A stretch of DNA of 64,000 nt, taken from positions 158,822-222,821 of the forward strand of contig NZ_JAHYSG010000004.1 of assembly GCF_022095675.1 (NCBI RefSeq), read 5' to 3'. Positions within the stretch are counted from its first letter, which is position 1. Each line of letters starts with the position of its first letter. Under the pieces are notes generated by a model. That model made no database searches. It saw only the letters and a list, made by a program, of their open reading frames with translations, and was not told where the DNA came from. Source of the DNA: Dactylosporangium sp. AC04546. GTDB lineage: Bacteria > Actinomycetota > Actinomycetes > Mycobacteriales > Micromonosporaceae. The position numbers and the translations under genes are program-made. Shown here in pieces: positions 35,944 to 45,584 of this stretch.

Positions 35944-36627
35944 GTGCCACGGATTAAGGGCCGTCTCGCCATCGTCCTGAGTCTCGTCGCCGTCGCCGCG
36001 GTGGCCACGCCGCTGGCCATGGCCCAGGCCGAGGAGCAGCAGACGCCGCCCGGCGCGGCTGACCTCGGGACCCTCACGCCCGGCAGGATCGACCTGAGCG
36101 GCGGGTCGCCCGCGCCCGCCCTCGGCGGCAGCGGCGGGGAGCAGCAGCTGGCCGCCAACGCGGTGCCGACCACGCTGCCGGGCCTGACGATCTGCCGGAG
36201 GTACCGCATCCTGAGCATCAGCGCCAACCGCTACATCGCCGAAGAGCAGAACTACGGCGGCTCGCTGCACAACGTGCTGCGCGCCCGCACGCCCGGCGAG
36301 TCGGTCGGCGGCTGGGAGATCTTCAACATCTGCTCGGAGAACGGCGGCGGGGTGGTCTACGTGATCGCGCCGTCCGGGGCCGTCGTCGCCGCGGAGTACG
36401 GGTACACCGGCACCAGCTTCGCCGCTCTGCGCGGCCGCTCGCAGTCGATCGCCACCTGGGAGACGTTCGACGTCTGGCAGGACGGGACGTCGTACTTCCT
36501 GCGCAACGTGGCCCGCGGGACGTTCTGGACCTGCCGGCGCGACTACACCGGCAGCGTCTACAACATGATGAAGGGCTCCGGCGCGAGCGGCGGCAGCTGG
36601 GAGGCGCTCCGCTTCGAGGCGGTCTGA
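35944..36627 (+). CDS. Secreted beta-trefoil (fascin-like) protein
   Basis: The 227-residue protein has a signal peptide (basic start, LAIVLSLVAVAAVATPLAMA, cleavage after AMAQA-like sequence) and then a linker. Its C-terminal domain of about 130 residues has threefold repeated features (CRRYRILSISANRYIAEEQN, VVYVIAPSGAVVAAEYGY, SYFLRNVARGTFWTC), typical of beta-trefoil/fascin-like folds that bind carbohydrate or protein. Function unknown. The GTG at 35944 has GGGGAG seven bases upstream; ATG 35923 is an alternative. A strong terminator follows. Confidence 0.75.
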   Translation: MPRIKGRLAIVLSLVAVAAVATPLAMAQAEEQQTPPGAADLGTLTPGRIDLSGGSPAPALGGSGGEQQLAANAVPTTLPGLTICRRYRILSISANRYIAEEQNYGGSLHNVLRARTPGESVGGWEIFNICSENGGGVVYVIAPSGAVVAAEYGYTGTSFAALRGRSQSIATWETFDVWQDGTSYFLRNVARGTFWTCRRDYTGSVYNMMKGSGASGGSWEALRFEAV

Positions 36628-36640
36628 TCCAGGGTGTACT

Positions 36641-36668
36641 TGAGGGGTCCCGGCGACGGGACCCCTCA
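36641..36668. terminator. Bidirectional terminator between 35944 gene and aroA
   Basis: A perfect 12-bp stem (TGAGGGGTCCCG with its complement) encloses a GCGA tetraloop, placed between two convergent genes. It can serve both strands. Confidence 0.87.
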
Positions 36669-36676
36669 GTCGTGCG

Positions 36677-37954
36677 TCAGAGACGGTTCAGGTCGACGAA
36701 GTACCCCGGGTAGGTCTTCGCCACGCACTTCGGGTCCTTGATGGTGATGCCGGGGACCCGCAGCCCGAGCAGCGCCAGGCTCATCGCCATGCGGTGGTCG
36801 TCGTAGGTCTCGAAGGCCGTCGGCGCCGGGGTGCCCGGGTTGACGGTGAACCCGTCGGCGTCCTCGACCGCGTCGATGCCGGCGCGGCGCAGCTCGGTGA
36901 CCACAGCGCCGATCCGGTCGGTCTCCTTCTTGCGGATGAAGCCGATGCCCCGCACGCGGGTGGGGGAGTCGGCGAACACGGCGACGGCGGCGAGGGTCTG
37001 CGCGGTGTCGGAGATGTCGGCCATGTCGACGTCGATGCCGTGCAGCGTGCCGGTGCCGGTGACGGTGATGCCGGCGGCGGTCCGCTCGACCCGCGCGCCC
37101 ATCTGCTCCAGCAGGTCCGCGAAGCGCACGTCGCCCTGCAGGCTGTGCTCGCCGAGCCCCTCGACGGTGACCCGCCCGTTGCCGACCGCGGCGGCGGCCA
37201 GCAGGTACGAGGCGGCGCTCGCGTCGGGTTCGATGTCGTAGTCGGCCGGCCGGTACGCGCCCGGGGCGACCCGCAGGCCGTCGACGCTCACGCCGAACGC
37301 GGCCATGACCGCCTTGGTCGCCTCGACGTAGGGCACCGAGACGAGCTGTGAGGTCAGCTCGACGGAGAGCCCGTCGGTCATGAGCGGGCCGGCCATGAGC
37401 AGGCCGCTGAGGTACTGGCTGGAGATGTGACCCGGCAGTGCCACCTTGCCGCCGGCCACCGGGCCGGTCGCCGCGAGCGGCAGGAACCCGGGGGCGCCGA
37501 GCTCCTCGACGGTGGCGCCGAGCTCGCGCAGCGCGTCGACGAGCGGGCCGAACGGCCGCGCCCGCAACTGCGGCGAGCCGTCGACGACGCCGTGCGCCGG
37601 GCGTAGCGCGACCGCCGGCAGGATGAACCGCCCGGTGGTGCCGGACTGCCGGGCGTCGACCGACACCTCGCCGGTCGCCGTGCGCGGGTCGACGCCGTCG
37701 ACGACGACCGTGTGCGCGGCCTCGTCCACCGTCAGCTCGGCGCCGAGGCCGCGCACCGCACCGAGCATCGCGTGGGTGTCGTCGGCGAACAGCACCCCCG
37801 TCAGCGTGCTGCGGCCGGGGGCGAGCGCGGCGCAGATGAGCGCGCGGTTGGTGATGCTCTTCGAGCCGGGCGGGCGCAGCGAGACGTCGGGCGGCGCCGT
37901 CAGCGGCGTGACGGTCAGGGCGGCGGGCAGGTCGTCGGCATGCAGGCTCACCAC
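36677..37954 (-). CDS. aroA: 3-phosphoshikimate 1-carboxyvinyltransferase (EPSP synthase)
   Basis: The 425-residue enzyme joins shikimate-3-phosphate and phosphoenolpyruvate in the aromatic amino-acid pathway. LRPPGSKSITNRALI, GNSGTT-like DARQSGTTGRF, QYLSGLLMAGPL, KETDRI and DDHRMAMSLALLG are the family motifs across both domains. Length is normal. It starts at a GTG (a second GTG follows). The family's glycine-rich site reads RQSGTT rather than GNAGT, as in actinobacterial enzymes. Confidence 0.95.
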   Translation of the reverse strand: MVSLHADDLPAALTVTPLTAPPDVSLRPPGSKSITNRALICAALAPGRSTLTGVLFADDTHAMLGAVRGLGAELTVDEAAHTVVVDGVDPRTATGEVSVDARQSGTTGRFILPAVALRPAHGVVDGSPQLRARPFGPLVDALRELGATVEELGAPGFLPLAATGPVAGGKVALPGHISSQYLSGLLMAGPLMTDGLSVELTSQLVSVPYVEATKAVMAAFGVSVDGLRVAPGAYRPADYDIEPDASAASYLLAAAAVGNGRVTVEGLGEHSLQGDVRFADLLEQMGARVERTAAGITVTGTGTLHGIDVDMADISDTAQTLAAVAVFADSPTRVRGIGFIRKKETDRIGAVVTELRRAGIDAVEDADGFTVNPGTPAPTAFETYDDHRMAMSLALLGLRVPGITIKDPKCVAKTYPGYFVDLNRL

Positions 37955-37994
37955 CCGATTGTCCCGCAGCCGGATTCCCGGCGGCGGCGCGGCC

Positions 37995-38177
37995 TCACCC
38001 GGTTCCCGACAGCCGGTACGTGCCGTCGCCGGTGGGCTCGACCCCGGTACCGCCGAGGCTCGCGCGGACCGCTTCGGACAGCCACAGCTGGCGGGGGCCG
38101 GCCCGGTCGGCGAGTGCCTGCGCGCCCGTGACGGCCGGGCCGCCGATCGCGAGGGTCACGGGGGTCTCCAGCGTCAT
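37995..38177 (-). CDS. Small hypothetical protein upstream of aroA
   Basis: The 60-residue frame has high-GC codon bias and protein-like sequence (TLAIGGPAVTGAQALADRAG) but no recognised family and no strong ribosome binding site. It lies 40 bp upstream of aroA on the same strand. Confidence 0.4.
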   Translation of the reverse strand: MTLETPVTLAIGGPAVTGAQALADRAGPRQLWLSEAVRASLGGTGVEPTGDGTYRLSGTG

Positions 38178-38542
38178 GCCGGGCATCGTAGCGGCGCGGT
38201 CGTCCACGGTGGACGCTCCTCGTTCGACTCCGAATGAGGGCTCGGTGGGTCGACCGGACGACTCGAATGTGGATCCACCGTTCGGCTCACCCGCGGGTGA
38301 CTCCGGCCACAGGATCGGGGCGGGAAATCCCGGCTTTCGGTGGGATTTCGGCGGTCACCCATGATCGTGGAAGCGTTGCGGCGCAACGGATTCCCGTCAA
38401 TGCCGATACTGCCGCACAGCACTTCCGACCGGGTTGTGCGTGTCTTCGGCGGTCGGTGGACGGTTGCGTCTACTGTGGAATCCCAACCAGCTATTTGCCG
38501 GTTTCGGTGGCGCATGTTTCATTTGCGGTGCACAGTGATGTC
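38178..38542. other. Intergenic region with no supported gene
   Basis: This GC-moderate stretch separates the leftward aroA side from the rightward 38543 gene. The open frames crossing it change composition and lack start signals. It should hold divergent promoters, which I cannot place with confidence. Confidence 0.5.
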
Positions 38543-38740
38543 ATGAGCAGCAGCGGTGCTGAGCGGTACTACTGGTGCCTTTCTCACCAACGGGTCGAGA
38601 CCGAGGCCGAGATGTGCGCCGGGCGGGATCGACTCGGCCCCTATGATTCGGCGACAGATGCCGAACAGGCACTCGCCAAAGTCAGGGAACGCAACGAGGC
38701 GTGGGAAGCCGAAGACGAACGGTGGGAAGGCAGGCACTGA
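38543..38740 (+). CDS. Conserved small actinobacterial protein
   Basis: The 65-residue protein reads RYYWCLSHQRVETEAEMC ... DRLGPYDSATDAEQAL, a pattern I associate with small conserved actinobacterial proteins of unknown function that carry paired Cys/His and a SPOR-like segment. The two cysteines and nearby His could bind zinc. Located 130 bp upstream of the histone-like gene. Confidence 0.75.
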   Translation: MSSSGAERYYWCLSHQRVETEAEMCAGRDRLGPYDSATDAEQALAKVRERNEAWEAEDERWEGRH

Positions 38741-38869
38741 GCAAGACGCCGGAGCCGGGGCGACCGCGAACCGCCCGGGCAGCATCGGCTGGCAACAACC
38801 CGATCCACCCGCACAACCCAACCGCGAACATCCCGCAGGACGCGGGAGAACTCCTCCAGGAGGACCACG

Positions 38870-40489
38870 ATGGCCGCAGCTAAGAAGGCCACCACGAGAT
38901 CGGCCGCAACGCGTGCGGCCGCAACCACCTCGGCCGCCGACACGTCGGCCCCCGCCAGGGCCGCGAAGACGGTCGCCGCCTCGGCTCCGCGCCGGACGGC
39001 GACGACGACGGTGACGCCGTCGTCGGGCACCACCGCCCGCAAGACCGCCACGGCTCGCGCCACGGCGGCGAAGGCGGCCGCGGCTCCGGCCGCGAAGGCG
39101 GCGTCCGCCGCGAAGTCGGCCGCGAAGCCGGCGGCGAAGACCACGACGGCGGCGAAGTCGGCGCGGCCCGCCGCGAAGTCGGCCGCGGCCGCGAAGACGG
39201 CGACCCCGGCGGCGAAGGCCACCGCGACCAAGTCGACCGCGGCGAAGTCGACCGCGGCGAAGGCCACGACGGCCAAGGCCACGAAGTCGGCCGCGAAGGC
39301 GACGGCGGCGGCCACCAAGGCGGCGCCGGCCAAGAAGGTGACCGCGAAGGCGACGCCGGCGAAGACCGCGGCGGCGAAGAAGACGACGGCGGCCACCAAG
39401 ACGACGGCCACCAAGGCCGCCGCGAAGACGACCGCGAAGGCGGCGCCGGCGAAGACCGCGGCGAAGTCGACGGCCAAGGCGGCCCCGGCCAAGAAGGCCC
39501 CGGCGAAGACGGCCACCAAGGCGGCGGCGAAGACCACCGCGGCCAAGGCGACCACCACCAAGGCGACGACTGCGAAGGCGACCACCGCCAAGGCGGCGCC
39601 GGCCAAGACGGCGGCGGCGAAGAAGACGGCGGCGGCGAAGGCGGCGCCGGCCAAGAAGGCCCCCGCCAAGACGGCGGCGAAGACGGCCGCGGCGAAGGCG
39701 GCGCCGGCGAAGACCGCGGCGAAGGCGACGGCGAAGGCGGCCCCGGCCAAGAAGGCCCCCGCCAGGACCGCGGCGAAGACGGCCGCGGCGAAGGCGGCGC
39801 CGGCCAGGACGGCGGCGGCGAAGAAGACGGCCGCGGCGAAGGCCGCCCCGGCGAAGAAGGCCGCGACCAAGGCGGCGCCGGCGAAGACGGCCACGAAGGC
39901 GGCGGCGAAGACCGCCACCAAGGCCGCCGTGAAGACGGCCGCCAAGACGACGACGGCCAAGGTCACCACCGCGAAGGCCACCCCGGCGAAGACCGCGGCG
40001 AAGAGCACCGCGGCCAAGTCGGTGGCCAAGGCCGCCCCCGCCAAGACGGCGAAGGCGACCCCGGTGAAGACCGCCAAGGCCACGACGGCGAAGGCCACGA
40101 CGGCCAAGGCCGCCACCGCGAAGGCGGCGCCGGCGAAGACCGCGGCGAAGTCGACGGCGAAGGCGGCTCCGGCCAAGAAGGCGCCGGCGAAGACGGCCGC
40201 CAAGTCCACCCCGGCGCGGAAGACCGCGGCCAAGGCGGCTCCGGCCACCGAGGCGACGCCCGCCAGCTCCGCCCCCGTCGAGTCGGTCGCCCCGGCCGAG
40301 CCCGCCACCCCGGCGGTCGTCGCCGAAGGCGGCCTCGACGCGGGCGGAACGTCTTCGGTCGAGGCGGCCTCGGCCGCGTCGACATCGGGCGCCGAGACCG
40401 AGGCCATCCCTGGCCGGGAGAACGGCAACAACCCCGAAGAGGCGGCGAACATGACGCCCGAGGACTGGGCCAGCCTGGCCCGTCCCTGA
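38870..40489 (+). CDS. Lys/Ala-rich histone H1-like protein
   Basis: The 539-residue protein is almost entirely Ala, Lys, Thr and Pro, in short repeats such as AKAAPAKKAPAKTAAK, like the tails of H1/HC2-type bacterial nucleoid proteins. There is no HU fold at the N-terminus. The last 60 residues switch to acidic sequence and end in MTPEDWASLARP, which may be a separate docking motif. It probably binds DNA non-specifically. CAGGAGGACC precedes the ATG. The open frame antisense to it is an artefact of the repetitive GC-rich sequence. Confidence 0.82.
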   Translation: MAAAKKATTRSAATRAAATTSAADTSAPARAAKTVAASAPRRTATTTVTPSSGTTARKTATARATAAKAAAAPAAKAASAAKSAAKPAAKTTTAAKSARPAAKSAAAAKTATPAAKATATKSTAAKSTAAKATTAKATKSAAKATAAATKAAPAKKVTAKATPAKTAAAKKTTAATKTTATKAAAKTTAKAAPAKTAAKSTAKAAPAKKAPAKTATKAAAKTTAAKATTTKATTAKATTAKAAPAKTAAAKKTAAAKAAPAKKAPAKTAAKTAAAKAAPAKTAAKATAKAAPAKKAPARTAAKTAAAKAAPARTAAAKKTAAAKAAPAKKAATKAAPAKTATKAAAKTATKAAVKTAAKTTTAKVTTAKATPAKTAAKSTAAKSVAKAAPAKTAKATPVKTAKATTAKATTAKAATAKAAPAKTAAKSTAKAAPAKKAPAKTAAKSTPARKTAAKAAPATEATPASSAPVESVAPAEPATPAVVAEGGLDAGGTSSVEAASAASTSGAETEAIPGRENGNNPEEAANMTPEDWASLARP

Positions 40490-40502
40490 CACGGAACGAC
40501 AA

Positions 40503-40539
40503 CCGGAGGCGCGGCCCGACACACGGGCCGCGCCTCCGG
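40503..40539 (+). terminator. Terminator after the histone-like gene
   Basis: A perfect 16-bp GC-rich stem (40503-40518 with 40524-40539) around an ACACA loop, 14 nt after the stop codon. Confidence 0.87.
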
Positions 40540-40580
40540 CGCGTCCGGGGGTTGTCGTACCGGGCTGGTAAGACTGACCC

Positions 40581-42056
40581 GTGACCACCCGCCGTGTGTA
40601 CGCCCCGCGCATCGACTTCGCCGCGCTCCGCGAGGAGCTCGGCCTGCCCGCCCGGTTCTCCGACGAGGCCGGGCGGGAGGCGGCCGAGGCCGCAACGAAG
40701 ACGTTCGGTGACCGGCCCGACCGGACCGAGCTGGAGTTCGTGACGATCGACCCGCCCACGTCGCGAGACCTCGACCAGGCCCTGCTGCTGCTGCGCAGCG
40801 ACGGCGGCGGCTATCGGGTGCATTACGCCATCGCCGACGTCGCCGCGTTCGTGACGCCGGGCGGGCAGCTTGAGCGCGAGACGTGGGAGCGGGGCCAGAC
40901 CGTCTACCTGCCCGACGGCAAGGTTCCGCTGCACCCGCCGGTGCTCAGCGAGGGCGCCGCGAGCCTGCTGCCCGATTGCGACCGGCCGGTCGTGCTCTGG
41001 ACGATCGACCTGGACGCCGAGGGCCGCACGGTCGCGGCACACGTCGGGCGGGCGCTCGTGCGCAGCCGCGCGAAGCTCAACTACGAGCAGGTCCAGCACG
41101 ACGTCGACGCCGGCACGCCGCACCCGTCGGTCGCGCTGCTGCCCGAGGTGGGCAAGCTGCTCGTCGAGCGGAGCCTGGAGCGCGGCGCGGTCAACCTGCC
41201 GCTGCCGGAGCAGGAGGTCGAGCCCGACGGCGACGGCTGGCGGCTCACGCTGCGCGCGCCGGTGCCTGTCGAGGAGTGGAATGCGCAGATCTCGCTGCTG
41301 ACCGGGATGGCCGCCGCGCGCATCATGCTCGACGGGAAGGCCGGCCTGCTGCGGACGATGCCGGAGCCGCCGCACGAGGTCGTCGAGGCGCTGCGGGTGG
41401 CGGCCCGGGCCCTGGACGTGCCGTGGCCCGACGGCGCCTCGCCCGGCCGGGTGATCGCCGCGCTCGACCCCGCGCAGCCCCGGGCGGCGGCGTTCCTCGA
41501 CCAGGCGGCCGAGATGCTGCGCGGCGCCGGCTACACGGCGTTCGACGGCGCCGTGCCGGAGCAGCCCCGGCACGCGGCCGTGGCCGCGTCGTATGCACAC
41601 GTGACAGCCCCGCTGCGCCGCCTGGCCGACCGTTACGTCACCGAGGTGTGCCTGGCGCTGTTCGCGGGCGCAGCGGTGCCCTCGTGGGCCCGGGAGGCCC
41701 TGCCGAAGCTGCCCGACGTCATGAGCCGCACCGACCGGGTCGCCGGGGCGGCCGACCGGGGCGCCGTCGACCTCACCGAGGCGGTCCTGCTCCAGGGCCG
41801 GGTGGGTGAGGAGTTCGACGCGGCGGTGCTCGACGTCGACCCCAAGGGCAAGCGCGGCGCCATCGCGCTCGACGAGCCGCCGGTGCGGGCACGCTGCGCG
41901 ACCACGGCTCCCGGCGGGCTCCCGCTGGGGGAGCGGATCCGGGTGCGGCTGGCCGAGGCCGACCCGACTCGCCGGAAGGTGCTCTTCGAGGCGGCCACGA
42001 GTGACGAAGTTCCAGGCGAGGAGACGCCGGGCGAGAAGGTAGAAAGGACGTCATGA
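40581..42056 (+). CDS. RNB-domain ribonuclease (RNase II/R family)
   Basis: The 491-residue protein is an RNB exoribonuclease of the short actinobacterial type. TIDPPTSRDLDQALLL carries the catalytic aspartates, VHYAIADVAAFVTPG and ASYAHVTAPLRRLADRY are further RNB motifs, and a short S1-like/OB region ends the protein. It degrades RNA 3' to 5'. The stop overlaps the npdG start in ATGA, so it is cotranslated with the F420 reductase and P450 genes. Confidence 0.92.
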   Translation: MTTRRVYAPRIDFAALREELGLPARFSDEAGREAAEAATKTFGDRPDRTELEFVTIDPPTSRDLDQALLLLRSDGGGYRVHYAIADVAAFVTPGGQLERETWERGQTVYLPDGKVPLHPPVLSEGAASLLPDCDRPVVLWTIDLDAEGRTVAAHVGRALVRSRAKLNYEQVQHDVDAGTPHPSVALLPEVGKLLVERSLERGAVNLPLPEQEVEPDGDGWRLTLRAPVPVEEWNAQISLLTGMAAARIMLDGKAGLLRTMPEPPHEVVEALRVAARALDVPWPDGASPGRVIAALDPAQPRAAAFLDQAAEMLRGAGYTAFDGAVPEQPRHAAVAASYAHVTAPLRRLADRYVTEVCLALFAGAAVPSWAREALPKLPDVMSRTDRVAGAADRGAVDLTEAVLLQGRVGEEFDAAVLDVDPKGKRGAIALDEPPVRARCATTAPGGLPLGERIRVRLAEADPTRRKVLFEAATSDEVPGEETPGEKVERTS

Positions 42057-42745
42057 CCTACGACCAGAGCGCACTGCCCGACGTGACGGGACTGTCCGTC
42101 GGCATCCTCGGTGGCACCGGCCCGCAGGGCCGCGGCCTCGCCTACCGGTTCGCCCGCGCGGGCCAGCGGGTGCTGGTGGGCTCCCGCTCGATGGAGCGCG
42201 GTGCCCAGGCGGCCGAGGAGCTCGCCGCCATGCCCGGCGTCCCGGCCGGCGTCGTCAGCGGTGGCGACAACGCGTTCGCCTGCGGCGCCGACGTGGTGAT
42301 CGTGGCGGTGCCGTGGGAGGGCCACGCGGCGACCATCGCCGAGCTCGCGCCGCTGCTCGGCGGCAAGATCGTGGTCGACTGCGTCAACCCCCTCGGCTTC
42401 GACAAGCAGGGCGCCTTCCCGCTGCCGGTGGCCGAGGGCAGCGCCGCCGAGCAGGCCGCGACGCTGCTGCCCGAGTCGCGGGTGTGCGCCGCGTTCCACC
42501 ACGTCAGCGCGGTGCTGCTGGCCGACCCCGAGGTGGACGGCGTCGACCTCGACGTGCTGGTGCTCGGCGACGACCGGGAGGCGGCCGAGCATGTGCAGGC
42601 GCTGGCCGGGCGCATCGAGGGCATGCGGGGCGTGTTCGCCGGCCGGCTGCGCAACGCGGGCCAGGTCGAGGCGCTGACCGCGAACCTCATCGCCATCAAC
42701 CGCCGCTACAAGGCCCACGCCGGCATCAGGGTGACCGACCTGTGA
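42053..42745 (+). CDS. npdG: NADPH-dependent F420 reductase
   Basis: The 230-residue Rossmann protein transfers hydride between NADPH and coenzyme F420. VGILGGTGPQGRGLAYRFA is the nucleotide-binding loop, GSRS follows it for NADP preference, and DCVNPLGFD and the C-terminal AGQVEALTANLIAINRRYK match Fno/NpdG enzymes. Its presence implies an F420 system in this organism. It overlaps both neighbours by 4 nt (ATGA upstream, GTGA downstream). Confidence 0.92.
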   Translation: MTYDQSALPDVTGLSVGILGGTGPQGRGLAYRFARAGQRVLVGSRSMERGAQAAEELAAMPGVPAGVVSGGDNAFACGADVVIVAVPWEGHAATIAELAPLLGGKIVVDCVNPLGFDKQGAFPLPVAEGSAAEQAATLLPESRVCAAFHHVSAVLLADPEVDGVDLDVLVLGDDREAAEHVQALAGRIEGMRGVFAGRLRNAGQVEALTANLIAINRRYKAHAGIRVTDL

Positions 42746-43938
42746 GCGCCGAGCTGTTCGACCCGTGGTCGGCCGAGTTCGTCGCCCGGCCCTACCCGGC
42801 CTATGCCTGGCTGCGCGAGCACGCGCCGGTGCACTGGTTCGAGCCGTCCCGGCAGTACCTCATCTCCCGCCACGAGGACGTCAACGCGCTCCTGCGGGAC
42901 CGCCGGCTCGGCCGGAGCTACCTGCCCGTGGCCTCGCACGAGGAGATGGGCCGGTCGGCGCCCCCGGCCTACGAGGAGCCGTTCTGGACGCTGAACAACA
43001 ACGGCATGCTCGACCGTGAGCCGCCCGACCACACCCGGCTGCGGCGGCTCGTCTCGCAGGCCTTCACCCCGCGGCGGGTGGAGGCCCTGCGGCCCGTCGT
43101 GCAGCGGCTGGCCGACGGGCTCGTCGACGCGTTCGTGGCCGCGGGCGGCGGCGACCTCATCGCGGCCGTCGCCGAGCCGCTGCCGGTGACGGTCATCGCC
43201 GAGCTGCTCGGCATCTCCGAGGCCGACCGGCACCTGCTGCGGCCCTGGTCGGCCGCGATCTGCGGGATGTATGAGCTGAATCCCTCCCGGGAGAGCGCCG
43301 AAGCGGCCGTGCGGGCCTCCGAGGAGTTCTCCGACTACCTGCGCTCCCTCGCCCGCCGGCGCGCGGCCGAGCCGCAGGACGACCTGGTCTCGGCCCTCGC
43401 CGCCGTCGAGGGGCTCAGCGAGGACGAGCTCATCGGCACGTGCGTGCTGCTGCTCAACGCCGGCCACGAGGCGACCGTCAACGTCACCGGCAACGGCTGG
43501 TGGGCGCTGCTGCGCAACCCGGACGCGCTGGCCCGGCTGCGCGCCGAGCCGGAGCTGCTGCCCGGCGCGATCGAGGAGCTGATGCGCTTCGACACGCCGC
43601 TGCAGATGTTCGAGCGCTGGGTGCTGGAGGACATCGAGGTCCGCGGGGTGTCCATCCCGCGCGGCAGCGAGGTGGCCCTGCTGTTCGGCTCGGCCAACCA
43701 CGACCCGGCCGTGTTCAGCGACCCGGAGCGGCTCGACCTGGGCCGCCGGGACAACCCGCACATCTCCTTCGGCGCCGGCATCCACTACTGCCTGGGCGCC
43801 CCGCTGGCCCGTATCGAGCTGGCGTCGTCGTTCGGCGCGCTCCTCGCCAAGGCCCCCGACCTGCGCCTCGACCGGGAGCCGAGGTGGAAGCCCGGTTACG
43901 TCATCCGCGGACTCGAAGCGCTGGAGGTGTCGGCCTAA
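42742..43938 (+). CDS. Cytochrome P450
   Basis: The 398-residue soluble P450 has the heme-binding FGAGIHYCLG with Cys350, the K-helix motif EELMRF and an I-helix LLLNAGHEATVN. The oxygen-activating position is Glu-Ala-Thr after Gly-His, a common bacterial variant. The substrate is unknown. The start overlaps the npdG stop, so redox supply through NADPH/F420 or a ferredoxin is plausible but not shown. Confidence 0.93.
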   Translation: MSAELFDPWSAEFVARPYPAYAWLREHAPVHWFEPSRQYLISRHEDVNALLRDRRLGRSYLPVASHEEMGRSAPPAYEEPFWTLNNNGMLDREPPDHTRLRRLVSQAFTPRRVEALRPVVQRLADGLVDAFVAAGGGDLIAAVAEPLPVTVIAELLGISEADRHLLRPWSAAICGMYELNPSRESAEAAVRASEEFSDYLRSLARRRAAEPQDDLVSALAAVEGLSEDELIGTCVLLLNAGHEATVNVTGNGWWALLRNPDALARLRAEPELLPGAIEELMRFDTPLQMFERWVLEDIEVRGVSIPRGSEVALLFGSANHDPAVFSDPERLDLGRRDNPHISFGAGIHYCLGAPLARIELASSFGALLAKAPDLRLDREPRWKPGYVIRGLEALEVSA

Positions 43939-43944
43939 GGGGAA

Positions 43945-45570
43945 GTGTTCAAGGGCGCGCCGGTGTGGCCGATGTCACGGGTGGACCGTACGAACCGCGT
44001 GATGGGACTCTTCATGGCCGTCTTCGCCAATCTCGGCATCGTCCAGAAGATCGGTCTGCTGTGCGGGGCGGGTGTCGTCGTGTCGGTCGCGACGGGCGCG
44101 ACCGGTGTGTACAACCAGCTCAAGCTCAGCGACCAGGCCGAAGTGGTCCGCAACCTGTCGGCGGCAAGCGGGCTCATGCACCACCTCGACACCCGCGAGG
44201 CCGAGCTGAAGGTCGACGCCTACCGGGCGCTCGCCGAGCAGGACGTCCAGCCCATCATCGACGACCTGCCCGGCGACCTCGCGTCGGTCACCGACACCCT
44301 CGCCGAGCTCGACACGCTGCGGCTGCCCACCGCGGTCCGCGCGGGCGTCGACGACATCAAGGCCGACGCCCTGGCGTTCAACACCTTCATCGACACGTTC
44401 GTCCGCGACGCCCAGCGCGACCAGGCCTCGGTGCGGGCGCGGGAGGCGGAGATCGCCGAGCGCAACCACGCGGTCGACGACAAGTTGGGCGCCCTGCAGG
44501 ACCTCATCGACGCCCGGGTCACCGCCGAACGGTCCAACATGGCGACCACCCGCAGCACCGCGCGGTGGGCCACGGTCGGCGTGATCGTCGTCGGCATCGT
44601 GTTCTTCCTGCTGTTGTCGGTCCCGGTCATCCGGGCGATCAGCGGCCCGGTCCGGCGGGTGCGCAACGTGCTGGAGGCGCTCGCGAACGGCGACCTCACG
44701 CAGAAGGCCGAGGTGCGCGGCCGCGACGAGATCGGCCAGATGGCGGCCCGGCTCGACCACGCCATGGAGAGCATCCGCAACTCGCTCGCGGCGGTCAGCC
44801 GCAGCTCCGACGCCTCCCGGCAACTGTCCGACGTCAACGACGGCATCTCCGGCGCGGCGGCCACCACGAGCCGGCAGACGACCGACGCCTCGTCGTCCTC
44901 CAACGAGGTGTCCCGGCACGTCAACATGATCGCGGCCGGCGCCGAGGAGATGGGCGTGTCGATCCAGGAGATCGCCCGCAACGCCGCCGAGGCCGCCGGG
45001 GTCGCCTCGAACGCGGTCCGCGACGCGAACGACGACAACGACAAGGTCGACCGGCTCGCCGGGTCGTCGACCGAGATCGGTGCGGTACTGAAGCTGATCA
45101 CGTCGATCGCCGGGCAGACCAACCTGCTGGCCCTCAACGCCACCATCGAGGCGGCCCGCGCGGGGGAGGCCGGCAAGGGCTTCGCGGTCGTGGCCAACGA
45201 GGTCAAGGACCTGGCCCAGGAGACCGCGAGGGCCACCGAGGACATCCGCCAGCAGATCACCAACATCCAGCAGGACACCGGCGCGGCGGCCGGGGCGATC
45301 CGGCGGATGGGCGAGGTCGTCGAGGAGATCAACCAGTACCAGGCGACGATCGCCTCCGCGGTCGAGGAGCAGTCCGCGACGACCGCCGAGATGAGCCGTT
45401 CGGTGGCCGAGGCCGCCGAGGGCGCCGAGCGCATCGCCGGCAACATCCAGGGCGTCGCCGACGCGCAGACGACCACGACGCGGGGCGTCTCGCGGGCGCA
45501 GGGCTCGGCGGCCGAGCTGGCGCAGATGTCGCAGGACCTGCGCCAGCTGGTCTCGCACTTCAGGTACTAG
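43945..45570 (+). CDS. Methyl-accepting chemotaxis protein
   Basis: The roughly 540-residue chemoreceptor has a first transmembrane segment near residue 40, a periplasmic-type four-helix sensor of about 150 residues, a second segment ([19 protein letters not shown]), a HAMP domain and the signalling tip with [20 protein letters not shown]. No C-terminal CheR-tether peptide is seen. It implies chemotactic motility, for example of spores. GTG 43945 follows GGGGA closely; ATG 43972 and 44002 are alternatives. It follows the P450 gene by 6 nt. Confidence 0.9.
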   Translation: MFKGAPVWPMSRVDRTNRVMGLFMAVFANLGIVQKIGLLCGAGVVVSVATGATGVYNQLKLSDQAEVVRNLSAASGLMHHLDTREAELKVDAYRALAEQDVQPIIDDLPGDLASVTDTLAELDTLRLPTAVRAGVDDIKADALAFNTFIDTFVRDAQRDQASVRAREAEIAERNHAVDDKLGALQDLIDARVTAERSNMATTRSTARWATVGVIVVGIVFFLLLSVPVIRAISGPVRRVRNVLEALANGDLTQKAEVRGRDEIGQMAARLDHAMESIRNSLAAVSRSSDASRQLSDVNDGISGAAATTSRQTTDASSSSNEVSRHVNMIAAGAEEMGVSIQEIARNAAEAAGVASNAVRDANDDNDKVDRLAGSSTEIGAVLKLITSIAGQTNLLALNATIEAARAGEAGKGFAVVANEVKDLAQETARATEDIRQQITNIQQDTGAAAGAIRRMGEVVEEINQYQATIASAVEEQSATTAEMSRSVAEAAEGAERIAGNIQGVADAQTTTTRGVSRAQGSAAELAQMSQDLRQLVSHFRY

Positions 45571-45584
45571 AAGGACTTGAGGTA

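Noticed and set aside
38519..40759. Long Arg/Gly/Leu-rich frame antisense to the histone-like gene
   Set aside because: It is generated by the repetitive Lys/Ala codons on the other strand and has no start signal.
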